DNA of 64,000 nt from JACKBK01 sp963707275 (GCA_963707275.1 CAVPPH010000001.1:1054001-1118000), one strand, 5' to 3'; shown: positions 29,555 to 39,908, counted from the stretch's first letter. The notes: generated by a model from the letters alone, not told the origin. Numbers and translations are program-made.

Positions 29555-29622
29555 GCACACACAACGATAGCGAAGCATCTCGTCTTGCTCGTGCTGCGAG
29601 CTGCTTCGCCGACGTTGTGTGC
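29555..29622. terminator. Large imperfect hairpin
   Basis: CACACAACG..AGCGAAGCA.CTCG pairs with CGAG.TGCTTCGC..CGTTGTGTG around a loop of about 16 bases. It follows the methyltransferase gene and is a probable terminator or REP-like element. The rest of 29449-29726 shows nothing else. Confidence 0.6.
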
Positions 29623-29726
29623 TCGCAAGAGAGTTGTGTGACAGCGATGTAGGTTTCCGCGTGCAATATTACGCGTTTCATTCGCTCAGCATGACAGGGT
29701 AGATGTTGCGTTCGGAGAAGAAACCA

Positions 29727-30284
29727 ATGCTCAAAGGAACACGCGTCATGTTGCGGGCGATCCGCCGCGATGACTTGCCGCGGCTGAACGCGTTCAACAA
29801 CGACGTGGCGGTAGAACTGGCCGGCGGCGGCGATCCGCCGTTGCCGCAATCGCTGGAACGACTGGAGGCCGAGTTCAATTCGTCAACCAGCGGCGGCGGT
29901 CGCGACGGAACGACGTTTGCCATCGAGGTGGACGGCGTCATGGTCGGCCAGTGCGCGCTGTTCAACCTGCATCCCGTGGCGCATCGCATGGAACTTGGCA
30001 TCACCATCGGCGATCAGGAGTACTGGGGCAAGGGCTACGGCAGCGAAGCCGTGCAACTGCTGGTGGACTACGGGTTTCGCCACCACAACCTGCACCGCAT
30101 TTCCCTGGAGGTCCATGCCCGCAACGAGCGCGCCATCCGCGCATACAGTCGCTGTGGTTTCCTCGAGGAAGGCCGGCTGCGCGAGCACGTCTGGAGCGAC
30201 GGCAGCTATGATGACCTGGTTTTGATGGGACTACTGCGCCAGAAATGGCAGATGGGAGCGGGTGGTGCAAGCAATACAGTCTGA
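29727..30284 (+). CDS. GNAT acetyltransferase, RimJ/RimL type
   Basis: 185 residues. RVMLRAIRRDDLPRLNAFNND is the typical start of RimJ/RimL-like N-acetyltransferases. The acetyl-CoA region is LGITIGDQEYWGKGYGSEAVQLLVDYGF, with HRISLEVHARNERAIRAYSRCGFLEEGRLREHVW at the end. It may acetylate a protein N-terminus or a small amine; substrate unknown. GGAG about 11 bases before ATG 29727 supports this start over the longer frame. Its end overlaps the start of sensor paralog 4 by about 20 bases. Confidence 0.85.
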   Translation: MLKGTRVMLRAIRRDDLPRLNAFNNDVAVELAGGGDPPLPQSLERLEAEFNSSTSGGGRDGTTFAIEVDGVMVGQCALFNLHPVAHRMELGITIGDQEYWGKGYGSEAVQLLVDYGFRHHNLHRISLEVHARNERAIRAYSRCGFLEEGRLREHVWSDGSYDDLVLMGLLRQKWQMGAGGASNTV

Positions 30285-31533
30285 GTTGTCGGTAGATGCA
30301 CGCAGCGGTACGCCGCTGGCCGCACAGATCGTCTGGGCAGTGTTGGTTTCGGTCTACGGACTGATGTTTCTGGCTGCGTTGCCGCATCTGGCGCGGGCGA
30401 TGAGGCTGGTGTGCAGCGCCTCGCCCTGTTCAGCCTTCTCTCTGCGAGTGGAAGATTTGCCCGAACTTACAGCCGCCGGGCTGACTGTGGCGCAATATGC
30501 GGCCTTCCAGGTGATGGTTGAGGCGACGCTGGGCATCATCTGCGCGGGGATGGCCTTGGTCGTGTTCTGGCGCGCCCGTCACGAATGGATCGGTCTGCTA
30601 ACTTCGTTCACTCTGATAGCGTTCTGGCTTAGCTTCATGTCCAATGGCGCGCCGCTGCTGGCGCAAAGTTCGCTGGTTACCATGCGATTGGTCACGTTGC
30701 TGGGGACGCTCGGTGCACTGTCTTTTGTCGCGCTGCTGCTGGTGTTCCCCAATGGCCGGTTTGTGCCCCGCTGGACGCGCTACCTGTTGCTAACGCTGGT
30801 GGTGCTGGCGGCGGCTGAGCAGGTTGTCGTGGCCGCGGGCTTAGGGTTGGAGATGGGGACCTACAGCGTTGCCTTCCTCGTCGTTTTCCTTATGGTCTGC
30901 TTCGTTGCGGTCGGCGCACAGGTGTATCGCTATCGACGAATGTCGGATCCTGTGCAGCGCCAGCAGACCAAGTGGGTAGTGCTGGGGATGGCTGGCACGG
31001 TGCTAGCCATGCTGGCCTACTTTTTCCTCTTCGAGCCGATTGGGCTGGCCTTGCAGCCAGGCTGGCTGAAGTTCCGGATTGTGGCCACGGCAATCATGTT
31101 GGCGATGATCTTGCTGGTGCCGCTGACGCTGGCTTTCGCAATCCTGCGCTACCGGTTGTGGGACATCGACGTCATTGTTCGGCGGACGTTGGTCTATGCT
31201 GTGTTGACGGCGACGCTGGCGCTGGTCTACTTCGGCAGTGTGACCTTGCTGACGGGCCTGTTCTCCAGCATCACCGGCCAGCAGTCGGCGCTGGCGATCG
31301 TCGTATCGACCTTGTTGATCGCTGCGTTGTTCAGCCCCCTGCGCCGCCAGGTTCAGAACTGGATCGACCGCCGCTTCTTCCGCAAGAAATACGATGCCCA
31401 GCAGGTGCTGGCGCGGTTCGCCGTCACTGCACGTGACGAGACAGACCTGGATGCGCTGACTGCCGAGTTAACTCAGGTGATCCAGGAAACGCTACAGCCG
31501 GAGCACGTCAGTATCTGGCTGAGAGACAATTGA
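30262..31533 (+). CDS. Sensor-module paralog 4
   Basis: 423 residues from GTG 30262 (GTG 30265 is equally possible; GGGAG lies just upstream). About eight membrane helices, a conserved GRFVPRWTRYLLL outside-to-inside boundary, the QVYRYRRMSDPVQRQQTKWVVLG loop, then the tail WDIDVIVRRTLVY, RRQVQNWIDRRFFRKKYDAQQVLARF, DALTAELTQVIQETLQPEHVSIWLRDN-stop. This is the only copy without a heptamer promoter nearby: it sits inside an acetyltransferase / sensor / globin-Rieske operon. The globin-Rieske gene follows after 15 bases. Confidence 0.8.
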   Translation: MVQAIQSELSVDARSGTPLAAQIVWAVLVSVYGLMFLAALPHLARAMRLVCSASPCSAFSLRVEDLPELTAAGLTVAQYAAFQVMVEATLGIICAGMALVVFWRARHEWIGLLTSFTLIAFWLSFMSNGAPLLAQSSLVTMRLVTLLGTLGALSFVALLLVFPNGRFVPRWTRYLLLTLVVLAAAEQVVVAAGLGLEMGTYSVAFLVVFLMVCFVAVGAQVYRYRRMSDPVQRQQTKWVVLGMAGTVLAMLAYFFLFEPIGLALQPGWLKFRIVATAIMLAMILLVPLTLAFAILRYRLWDIDVIVRRTLVYAVLTATLALVYFGSVTLLTGLFSSITGQQSALAIVVSTLLIAALFSPLRRQVQNWIDRRFFRKKYDAQQVLARFAVTARDETDLDALTAELTQVIQETLQPEHVSIWLRDN

Positions 31534-31548
31534 TCACAGGAGATATCA

Positions 31549-32907
31549 ATGACCGAACTGACCACCCAGGAACGTTTCAAGCGCGGCGCGGCCGATGCGT
31601 GCCGCTATTTCGATTTCATGGCGCAGTTCGTGGACTTCAAGCCAGAGCACGCCGAGGCCATCCGCGCCACTCGCTTCGTGGTCGAGAAGCATATCCCCGA
31701 TATCGTCGCTGACTTCTATACGCACCTGCTCAGCTTTCCGGCGACGCGCAAGCATTTCCAGAAGAAGGACGGCACCATCGACCAGGAGTATTTGCAGTTG
31801 CGCATGCAGCATCAGGCGACCTTCTGGCGGCGCACGGCCACCGCGGTCTTCGACGAGGACTATGCCCGCTTCGTGGACTACGTGGGGCGCGCCCACACCT
31901 CCCAGGGCGCCGATCCCAGCGTCTACATCCCCGAGCGCTACGTCATGGGCATGGTCGGCTTCGTCCAGCAGCGCATTGGCGCGGCGCTGGATGCGGAACT
32001 GAGCGCAGTCGATCCTGACCTGGCATTCCGTGCGATGCGCGGCTGGAACGCTCTGTTGATGGTGCTGCTGGAGCAGCTTTCGCGTGTCTATGGCGAGGGC
32101 CGCGAGGTTGAAACCTACCAGCAGCCGCAGGAGATCAACGAGACGCCGATCCACCAGCTTGCCGTGGAGACCTACGAGCGCAGCCTGGGCATGGCGCGCT
32201 CTATCGACTACCGCGAAGTATCTGCAGGCAGCCTGGCCGAATACGTCGCCGAAGGGTGCAAGATCATCAAGGCCGAGGGTCTTTCCATCGGCGTCTTCTA
32301 CGTCGATGGCCAGTGGCACACGCTGCAGAACAGTTGCCTGCACCGCGGCGGGCCGGTCTGCGAGGGATCGCTGGAGAATGGTGTGCTGACCTGTCCCTGG
32401 CACGGCTACCAGTACCGGATCGACACCGGTGAGTTGCTGTTGGATCCGGATGCAAAATTGCCGCGCTATCCGGTCGAGGTGCGCGGCGACCAGGTAGTTG
32501 TGCACATTCCGGTGCTGATCCGCGACCACGTGGATATCTCGTTGGCCGATCTGTTTGCCAAAACCGAGGCCGCGCCGGCTGCCGCCCAGCCGGCCGCGAC
32601 GCGCCCGTTGGCCGACAACGAGTTCCACGTGGCTGACCTCAAACCGGGACATTCGCTGCTGGTTTACGTGAACGAAGCCGCGGTCGCGGTCTACAACGTG
32701 GATGGCACATTCTACGCCACCCAGGATGAGTGCACGCACGCCGATGGCCCGCTGAGCGAGGGCCAACTGGACGGCCCGATGGTCATCTGCCCCTGGCACG
32801 CCTCCTGCTTCGACGTGACCACCGGCGCGGTGCTGAAAGGGCCAGCGCGTGAACCACTACAAACGTATGGGGTAGTGATTGACGGTGATGTGGGACGGGT
32901 GGAGTAG
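31549..32907 (+). CDS. Protoglobin domain fused to two Rieske [2Fe-2S] domains
   Basis: 452 residues. Residues about 10-185 match the protoglobin/globin-coupled-sensor domain (FVDFKPEHAEAIRATRFVVEKHIPDIVADFYTHLL; FVDYVGRAHTSQGADPSVYIPERYVMGMVGFVQQ), which binds heme. A helical link leads to Rieske domain 1 (CLHRGG near 264, CPWHGYQ near 282), an Ala/Pro linker, and Rieske domain 2 (CTHADG near 395, CPWHASC near 414). All four cluster ligands are present in both. No catalytic iron domain of a ring-hydroxylating oxygenase exists, so the protein looks like an electron carrier or redox/gas sensor. GGAGATATCA precedes the ATG. It is cotranscribed with sensor paralog 4. Confidence 0.9.
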   Translation: MTELTTQERFKRGAADACRYFDFMAQFVDFKPEHAEAIRATRFVVEKHIPDIVADFYTHLLSFPATRKHFQKKDGTIDQEYLQLRMQHQATFWRRTATAVFDEDYARFVDYVGRAHTSQGADPSVYIPERYVMGMVGFVQQRIGAALDAELSAVDPDLAFRAMRGWNALLMVLLEQLSRVYGEGREVETYQQPQEINETPIHQLAVETYERSLGMARSIDYREVSAGSLAEYVAEGCKIIKAEGLSIGVFYVDGQWHTLQNSCLHRGGPVCEGSLENGVLTCPWHGYQYRIDTGELLLDPDAKLPRYPVEVRGDQVVVHIPVLIRDHVDISLADLFAKTEAAPAAAQPAATRPLADNEFHVADLKPGHSLLVYVNEAAVAVYNVDGTFYATQDECTHADGPLSEGQLDGPMVICPWHASCFDVTTGAVLKGPAREPLQTYGVVIDGDVGRVE

Positions 32908-32985
32908 GAGGGGAAATTAGGGAAATGAGGGAAAGGAAGGAAAGAGGGATCGAGGCGCAATGTGAGCGATGGGAAACAAAAGGAC

Positions 32986-33016
32986 CTGGCGGTGTCCGTT
33001 GCTCGGACACCGCCAG
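32986..33016. terminator. Bidirectional terminator hairpin
   Basis: CTGGCGGTGTCCG (32986-32998) and CGGACACCGCCAG (33004-33016), a perfect 13-base stem with loop TTGCT, preceded by AAACAAAAGG. It lies between the convergent globin-Rieske and secreted-protein genes. Confidence 0.8.
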
Positions 33017-33040
33017 GAACTCAAACGATCACTTGTGCTG

Positions 33041-33544
33041 CTAGTGGAGACACCTGATGTCAGGTGGCCAGGGATCAACATGTTCAACCGTTACAGTGCC
33101 GTTGGCGTTGACTGTAATGTGAATCATGAAGTTGGACAACTCGGTTTGACCTGTGTCCATGTTCTTCCAGACCAACGCCGCGTTGAGTTGCAGCGTTTCG
33201 CCAACCCTACCAGTCTCATGGTAATGATATGACCAGTGACTGTGATAGTGGTTGCCGGTGGTCTCGCCAATTCCTTCACCGTTGTTTGTGTCGCTGTACA
33301 TCATGTTGTACGCACCGCTGGGAGTGATGGTCGTGTGTGAGACCCATTTGTAGTCAACATACTGATCAACCATCTCCGAGATGTCGCCGGGCTCTTCGCC
33401 AAGGCAAACGAATGTGTCTGGCGCGTGCCAGTCAAGTACTACTCCGTGCTCCGTGTAGGTTGTCGCGCCGCCCCCGGCCATCGCGGGCGAGGCAGTGAGC
33501 GCGAGCAGTATCAAGATCAACCCGATTCGACTGATCGTTTTCAT
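33041..33544 (-). CDS. Secreted protein of unknown function
   Basis: 167 residues. MKTISRIGLILILLALTASPAMA is a clear signal peptide with an AMA cleavage site. The mature part is rich in His, Tyr, Thr and Asp (GNHYHSHWSYHYHETG) and ends in TVTVEHVDPWPPDIRCLH; it has one Cys near each end. AGGAGG stands 6 bases before ATG 33544, so the longer upstream frame is rejected. The His/Tyr cluster could bind metal, but that is speculation. I do not recognise a family. It is transcribed opposite to all neighbours. Confidence 0.75.
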   Translation of the reverse strand: MKTISRIGLILILLALTASPAMAGGGATTYTEHGVVLDWHAPDTFVCLGEEPGDISEMVDQYVDYKWVSHTTITPSGAYNMMYSDTNNGEGIGETTGNHYHSHWSYHYHETGRVGETLQLNAALVWKNMDTGQTELSNFMIHITVNANGTVTVEHVDPWPPDIRCLH

Positions 33545-33755
33545 GGTGCACCTCCTGTAAGTACGCACCTTACCCCTTTGAACACGAACTGTTGAGATGG
33601 TCTTTGTAGCTACATCCATCTTTCGCGATTATCGCGCTAAACAGCGCCGGATGCTATGAAGTACTTCACAAAACTGACCCCAATTTGGCGGCGAGTTTCT
33701 CAGGAACTAACCCGTTTCGTCGTATCTCCTCAATCCGAAGGTGCATACCCCTATC

Positions 33756-35220
33756 ATGACTCAACTACCAACTTTTGACCTGATTGTCATCGGCGGCGGG
33801 CCGGCCGGCGTGACGGCTGCGCTGCGCGGCCGCGAGCTGGGCGCGTCGGTGGCGCTGATCGAGCGCGGCAGCATGGGCGGCACCTGCACCAACGACGGCT
33901 GCGTGCCGACGCGGGTGCTGGCGCGCGCCGCCCGGCTGATGAGCAACGCCAGCCAGTACGGCGACTATGGCATGACCGTGCCGCGGCCGGAGCTGGACTT
34001 CCCGCAACTGCTGGCGCGCACGCAGGCTATCGTCTACGACATCCACGAGAAGAAGCAGCTCATCGCCCATCTTGAGGCGTCGGGCGCGCAGGTGTTCGCG
34101 GGCGTGGGCGAGGCGCGCTTCGTCGATCCGCATACGGTCGAAATCCCCGACGGCCGCCAGTTCCGCGGCGAGCAAGTTCATTCTGGCAGCCGGTGGGCGG
34201 GCGCGGCGGCTGGACTTTCCCGGCGCGGAGCTGGCGCTGACCCACAGCGACATCTGGCGCTTGCAGGCGCTGCCGCGTTCGGTGGCGCTGGTGGGTGGTG
34301 CGGCCACCGGCTGCCAGCTTGCCACGATTTTCAACGCCTTCGGCGCGCAGGTCACCGTGCTGGACATCGCGCCGCGCATCCTGACTGTCGAGGATGACCT
34401 CGTCTCGCAGACGATGTCCGCCGCGTTCAGCCGCCGCGGCATCGACGTGCGGACAGGCATCAGCGGCATCGAACGGATCGAGCGCGCCAGCCGCGGCCTG
34501 GCGCTGGTCATCAAACAGGGCGACGAGGTCGCGGCGCTGGACGCAGAAGCTGTCGTGATGTCCACCGGCTGGCTGGGCAACCTGAGTGGGCTGAACCTGG
34601 CCGCGGCCGGCGTCGAAACCGATGGCCGCTACGTTGTCAGCGACCCAACGGGGCGCACCTCCGCCGCGCACATCTACGCGGCCGGCGACATCGACGGGCG
34701 GATGATGCTGGTGCAGAGCGCCAGCCACGAGGCGCGCATCGCGGTCGAGAACGCCTTGCTGGCCGGGCAGGACCGCCACGAACACCAGATCGTGCCGCAC
34801 GGCGGCTTCACGCATCCCGAATACGCCAGCGTCGGCCTGACCGAGGAGCAAGCGCGCAAGGAGCACGACGTCGCCGTCGCGGTCGTCCAGTACGCCGACA
34901 TGGACCGGGCGGTGATCGACGGTCGCACGGAAGGCTTCTGCAAGCTGATCGTGGATCGCGAGACGCACCGGATGATCGGTGCGCACGTGGTCGGCGAGCA
35001 GGCGCTGGAGATCGTGCACGTCGTGGCCGCGGGCATGGCCGCCGGGATGTGGGTCGAGCAACTGGCCGAGCTGCAGATCGCCTACCCGACCTTCACCGCG
35101 ATCCTGGGACTGGCCGCACGCCGCATCGTGGCCGACCTGGGCGTGATGCCGCTGACGCCGGAGTGGCGCGCGCTGGGCCGCGCGCCGGGGGAATGGGAGC
35201 AAAGCCAGGCTCAAGGCTGA
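33756..35220 (+). CDS. Pyridine nucleotide-disulfide oxidoreductase, MerA/Lpd-like (one frameshift)
   Basis: A flavoprotein of about 487 residues. The FAD site is LIVIGGGPAGVTAAL, the redox disulfide CTNDGC (C-x4-C) lies in GGTCTNDGCVPTRVL, the NAD(P) site is ALVGGAATGCQLATIF, and the second FAD motif is HIYAAGDIDGRMMLVQSA. The C-terminal interface domain reads LAELQIAYPTFTAIL, where lipoamide and glutathione reductases have His-Pro-T-x-x-Glu: Tyr replaces His and the Glu is missing, as in mercuric reductase. The C-terminal Cys pair of MerA is absent. The frame changes near 34173 (QFRGE to KFILAAGGRARRL). ATG 33756 is preferred to GTG 33741 because GAAGGTG precedes it. Substrate unknown. Confidence 0.85.
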
Positions 35221-35293
35221 GTGACGGAAAGCCGCCGGGATCGAACCGTCCACCAAAATCAGATAGATGTGTTTGAATTTGGTTGGTGCTCAC

Positions 35294-35352
35294 CCTCCCG
35301 GAGGTTGTGATTGGGCGCTTGGCGCATGTTTCGCCGTCAAACCTCCGGGAGG
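35294..35352. repeat. Palindromic intergenic repeat, copy 1
   Basis: CCTCCCGGAGGTT and AACCTCCGGGAGG are separated by 33 bases. A related copy lies at 40011-40069; the flank TTTTAGATACACCCAAAA here resembles, inverted, the TTTGGGTGTGTTGGAAATC flank there. It follows the flavoprotein gene and may terminate it. Confidence 0.65.
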
Positions 35353-35428
35353 ATCGCAGCCAGTTTTAGATACACCCAAAACGCAGAACGGGCGCGGAAA
35401 ATGGGCACGATCTCACTTTCAATACTTT

Positions 35429-35473
35429 CGTAACGCATTTCGTAACGTTTTTTGGACGGTGGCCGGCTATGAT
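35429..35473 (+). promoter_or_regulatory. Heptamer-repeat promoter C (leaderless)
   Basis: CGTAACG at 35429, CGTAACG at 35441 (12 apart), TTGGACG at 35452 (11 apart), 9 bases, -10 TATGAT at 35468-35473. The ATG of paralog 5 is at 35480, about where transcription should begin, so the mRNA is probably leaderless. Confidence 0.8.
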
Positions 35474-35479
35474 TGGCCC

Positions 35480-36771
35480 ATGACAACAGCTACGCCAGTT
35501 TCCACCCCAGCCAGCGGCTCTTTGCCAGGCAGCGAACGACGCGGCCGGCTGCTATCCATCGCCCGCGTAATCGCGATGCTGTTCATGGTCTTCTGCATCG
35601 TCACCTTCGTGTGGGGCTTGCTGCTCTTTCCCCGCTATGGTCTGACCAACCTGGATGCCATCCGTCCCAACGACAACTGGAGCGACGCAACGCTGCTGGC
35701 AGTCCTTGCCGATGCCGGACTGTCGGTGGCAGCTATGGGCAATTTTCAGCTTGCCTTAACCGTGCTTGCTGCCTTAAGCATGGTGGGCGTTGGCATCATC
35801 ATCTTTTGGCGTAAGGCCGATAGCTGGTTTGGCCTGTATTTGAGCGTGATGTTTGTCGCGTTTGGCACCCAGGGCAACTTCGTTACCAGGCCGGTCGAAC
35901 AGCTCTTGCCTCTCATTGCACCCGTGTTAGGCGCCATGGGGTCCCTGATCTGGCTGGCATTCTTCCCTCTGCTGTACCTCTTTCCCGACGGCCGCTTTGT
36001 GCCACGCTGGACCCGCTGGCTCTTGGTGGTGTGGATTGGCGTGACCGTAGGCGTCTTCTCGTTCAACCTGCTTCCGGAAGCCATCGCTCTTGTGGCTGTC
36101 CCCATCTATCTGGTAATCGGGATTGGCAGCCAGGGATACCGCTATTTCCGGCGTTCGGGTGCCGTGCAACGCCAACAGACCAAATGGGTCTTTCTCGCGC
36201 TAGGACTGGTGGTGTTCACGGGGGTCTGGGCCATTGTCTACATGGCATTGATGGGACCGGGCTCGCCAGACCAGCAGTTGACCGTTGACGATTTATGGCT
36301 TTCCCTCGCATCAACCACGCTCTTTTCCCTGAGTCTGAGCGCACTGCCCATCAGCATCGGCATCGCCATCTTGCGCTACCGCCTGTGGGATATCGACGTC
36401 ATCATCCGCAAGACGCTGGTCTACGCGGTGTTGACTGCGCTGCTGGCGCTGGTTTACTTCGGCAGCGTGATCCTCTTGCAGCGGCTGTTCGGCGCGGTGA
36501 CGGGCATCGAGCAGTCGCCGCTGGCCGTGGTGGTCTCGACGCTGGTCATTGCCGCGCTGTTCACGCCCTGCGCCGCCGCGTGCAAGATTGGATCGACCGG
36601 CGCTTCTTCCGCAAGAAGTACGATGCCCAGCAGGTGCTGGCGCAGTTCGCCCTCACCGCCCGCGACGAAACTGACCTGGACGCACTGACGGCGGAACTGG
36701 TGCGCGTTGTGCAAGAGACCATGCAACCGGAGAGTGTGAGCGTATGGCTGCGGAAACAAGATGTCCCGTAA
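35480..36771 (+). CDS. Sensor-module paralog 5 (one frameshift)
   Basis: 430 residues after correction. The N-terminal soluble stretch of about 22 residues is followed by seven or eight helices, DGRFVPRWTRWLLVVW, and the QGYRYFRRSGAVQRQQTKWVFLA loop. The tail is WDIDVIIRKTLVY, TGIEQSPLAVVVSTLVIAALF and, after a one-base loss in a C-run near 36568, RRRVQDWIDRRFFRKKYDAQQVLAQF and TAELVRVVQETMQPESVSVWLRKQDVP-stop. The start follows from promoter C: the ATG lies 7 bases after the -10. The next gene, 95 bases on, is the LuxR-type regulator. Confidence 0.8.
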
Positions 36772-36853
36772 GGCGCGTTGGCGACTGCGGGGCTTCTTGA
36801 GTATGAGATGCAGAATCCGAGTTCATGTTTGAAGAAAATTGGGGGATTTGATT

Positions 36854-36869
36854 TACAATATGCCGCATG
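36854..36869 (+). promoter_or_regulatory. Probable leaderless start of the LuxR-type regulator
   Basis: -10-like TACAAT at 36854-36859 is followed by 7 bases and the ATG at 36867. No RBS and no good -35 are visible. Confidence 0.4.
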
Positions 36870-39822
36870 ACACACCCTGTTGATACCCCTCTGGTTTGCC
36901 CGGTGTTGATAGGACGGTCAGCGCACGTCGATGCGATGCGGCGACTGGCCGGCCAGTCGCGGGCAGGCGCCGGCGGCGTCCTGCTGCTCTCTGGCGAGGC
37001 GGGAACCGGCAAGTCGCGGCTGGCTGCCGACATGCGCGACTGGGCCGCGGAGGACGGCTGGCGGGTCCTGGTTGCCGCCTGCTACGAGGCGGACCGGGGC
37101 CGGCCCTACGCACCGATCTACGACCTGCTGCAAGGGCTGCCGGCAGTCAATGCCACCGGTGTCAGCGACTTGCTGCGCGACGCCGGCCAGGAACGCGGCC
37201 AATTGTTATACGCCATTGCTGCGCTCCTGGAGCGGCTGGCAGAGGATCGCCCGCTGCTGTTGATCGTCGAGGACCTGCACTGGTGCGATGATGCCAGCCT
37301 TGACTTGCTCTTCTACCTGGCGCGCCGGCTGGTCCGGGAGCGCATCCTGTTGCTGCTGACCTACCGCAGCGACGAGACCGGCGGCGACCTGGGCGGTTTT
37401 CTGGCAAAGCTGGACCAGCAGCGTCTGGCTACGGAAGTGTCACTGGCGAATCTCGAGTCGCGCCGAGGTTGACCAGATGGTGCGCGCCATCTTCGATCAG
37501 CCGCGTCCGCTGCGTGTCGAGTTTCTCGACCAGCTCTACCGGCTGTCTGAGGGCAACCCCTTTTTCATCGAAGAAATCCTGCGCGCCATGGTTCGCTCGG
37601 GCGATATCTACTTCGACCAGGGTATCTGGGATCGCAAGCCGCTGGCCGAGCTGCACATCCCGCGCAGCGTGCAAGAGGTCATGCGTCGCCGTCGCGAGCA
37701 GCTCAGTCCGGTGGCCCGGCAGGTTCTCACGACAGCCGCGGTAGCCGGGCGTCGCCCTGATTTTGCGTTATTACACCGCCTCCTCGATCTGGACGAGGCC
37801 CAGTTGATCGGCGCTCTTAAGGAGTTGATCATCGCGCAACTGCTGGTCGAGGAGAGCGCCGACCGCTTTGCCTTCCGCCACGCGCTGATCCAGGAAGCGG
37901 CGCAGGCCAACCTGCTGGCCCGCGAGCGCCGGTCCCTGCACCGTGTTGTCGCCGGGGTGTTGGAGCAGCAGGCGGCTGAGACCGGGGAAACGCCGCTGGC
38001 CGATCTGGCCTATCACACCTTTCTGGGCGAGGACTGGGTCAAGACGCTGGATTATTCGGCGCAGGCCGGCCGGCAGGCGCACGCACTGCATGCGCCGCAC
38101 ACGGCGGTCACTCACTACAACCACGCGTTGCAGGCCGCCGATGCACTGGGGCAGCCGGCGCCAGTGGCAGTCCTGCTGGCGCGCGGCGACGCTTACATGC
38201 GACTGAGCGAGTACGACGCTGCCCTGGCTGACTATGAACGGGCGCTGGACGCGGCCACCCGGGCCGGTGACGACGAGCTGGCCTGGCAGGCAACGCTGGC
38301 GTTGGGGCTGCTGTGGGCCACGCGTGACTACGACCGCAGCGGCGAATACATTGCCGCTGCGTTGAGCCAGGCGCGCCGCCATGACGTTCCGCAGCGGGTG
38401 GCCGTCAGCCTCAACCAGATGGGCAACTGGCGCATGAACCGCGAACAGCCCTTCGCAGCTCTGCGTGACCACCAGGAGGCGCTGGCGATTTTCGAGAGTC
38501 TGGACGACCGGACTGGTCTGGCCGAGACGCTGGACTTGCTGGCCATCACGCGCTTCAACTGCGGCGACCTGATCGGCGGGCGCGTCGATTGTCGCCAGGC
38601 TATCTCCCTCTGGCAAGCGCAGGACGACCTCCGCGGTCTGTTGATGAGCCAGGCCGGCCTGGCGCTGGCGGCCGATTTCGAGCTGGAGTTCGACGATGAC
38701 GCAGTCGCGGATAATCTGCCCGCGGGCCGGCAAGCCGTCCAAACGGCTCGCAGCATCACCTGGCGCTCCGGTGAGGTTCTGGCCACTATCTGTGTTGGAT
38801 TGGCGGAGGGCCGGCGTGGTCAGTGGGGCGCAGCGTTGGAAATCCTTCAGGCTGCCCTCGACGCCGCCATCGACATCGAGCATCAGGAGTGGATCGTCGA
38901 CGCCAGGCGCGGGCTGGGTTGGCTGCAAGGCGAGTTTCTTGATTTTGAACGCGCCGAGCAGACGCTGGTACTGGCTCAGGACATGGCCCGCGCGATCAAC
39001 TCCGAGATCTGGCAGCGGCAGACCGCCGCGGCCTTGGCGACTGCGTTGATCGGGCAGGATCGACCGGACGAAGCACAGGCGGCGCTGGATGCAGTGCTGG
39101 CGCCCGATGGGCCGGCCCGCACTCTGCAGGAGCGGCTGATCTGGGCAGCACGCGCGGAGTTGGCCCTGGCGCGCGGCCAGGCTGACGTGGCTGTCGACAT
39201 CGTTGACCGCCTGATTGCGACGGCACAGAACCTGACGGATGCGGGACGCGTGGTGCCGCGTCTGTGGTGGCTGCGGGGCGAGGCGCTGATCGGGCTGGAT
39301 CGGTTCGATGAGGCCGAGCGGGCACTCAGCGAAGCACGGACTGCGGCGCAAACGCAGGGCCGCTTGCCGCTGCAGTGGCGCATCGAACTCGCGCTGGGGA
39401 GGGCGCTGTTGGCGCAGCGCCGTCGGGCGGAAGCCGAGGCTGCGCTGAACGCGGCGCGTGTCAGCGCCGAAACGCTGGCAGCCACGCTACCCGACGATCC
39501 CGACCCCGGTGGCGGCCCCTCGTTGCGGGCGCAGTTCATGGCGCGCGCTTTGGCGTTGATCCCCTCCTTGCCCGCAGCAACGCCGCGTCAAACTGCCAAG
39601 GAACGCTATGGCGGTCTGACCGCCCGCGAGCGCGAAGTGGCGACGCTGGTCGCCCAGGGCCTGTCCAACCGCGACATCGCCGACCGCCTGACCATCAGCG
39701 AGCGCACGGCCGAACGCCACGTCGCCAACATCATGCTGAAGCTCGACTTCAACGCCCGCACACAGATCGCGGCCTGGGCTGTCGAAAGCGGCTTGCTGGC
39801 AGAAGCCGGCGACGATCGCTGA
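36867..39822 (+). CDS. LuxR-family regulator with AAA ATPase and TPR region (LAL-like; one frameshift)
   Basis: About 985 residues. An AAA_16/STAND ATPase comes first: Walker A GEAGTGKSRL (about 43-52), Walker B LLLIVEDLHWCDDASLD, and YRLSEGNPFFIEEIL. A long helical TPR region follows (YDAALADYERALDAATRAGDDELAWQATLALGL and similar). The C-terminal LuxR HTH is GGLTAREREVATLVAQGLSNRDIADRLTISERTAERHVANIMLKL (about 913-960). The frame changes near 37450 (SLANLESRRG to VDQMVRAIFDQ). Such regulators bind an inducer and ATP, oligomerise and activate nearby genes. It follows sensor paralog 5 and is a second candidate controller of this region; targets are unknown. Confidence 0.9.
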
Positions 39823-39829
39823 AAATGTC

Positions 39830-39908
39830 ACTGCGAGGCGGCCGAGCAGAAAGATTGCTTTGCCGCCGCGGCCCGCAATGACGATTGCGGGGGATTTTCA
39901 AATCCCCC
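39830..39908. terminator. Terminator region after the LuxR-type gene
   Basis: A GC-rich REP-like stretch (CACTGCGAGGCGG..CCGCGGCCCGCAATGAC) is followed by the hairpin GGGGGATTT (39889-39897) / AAATCCCCC (39900-39908). Confidence 0.65.

Noticed and set aside
35225..35260. Possible tRNA T-arm (reverse-strand GGTTCGATCCC)
   Set aside because: The flanking sequence does not form acceptor, D or anticodon stems.
37771..39351. 526-codon frame antisense to the LuxR-type regulator
   Set aside because: It is a GC-rich shadow; the sense strand encodes clear ATPase, TPR and LuxR HTH domains.
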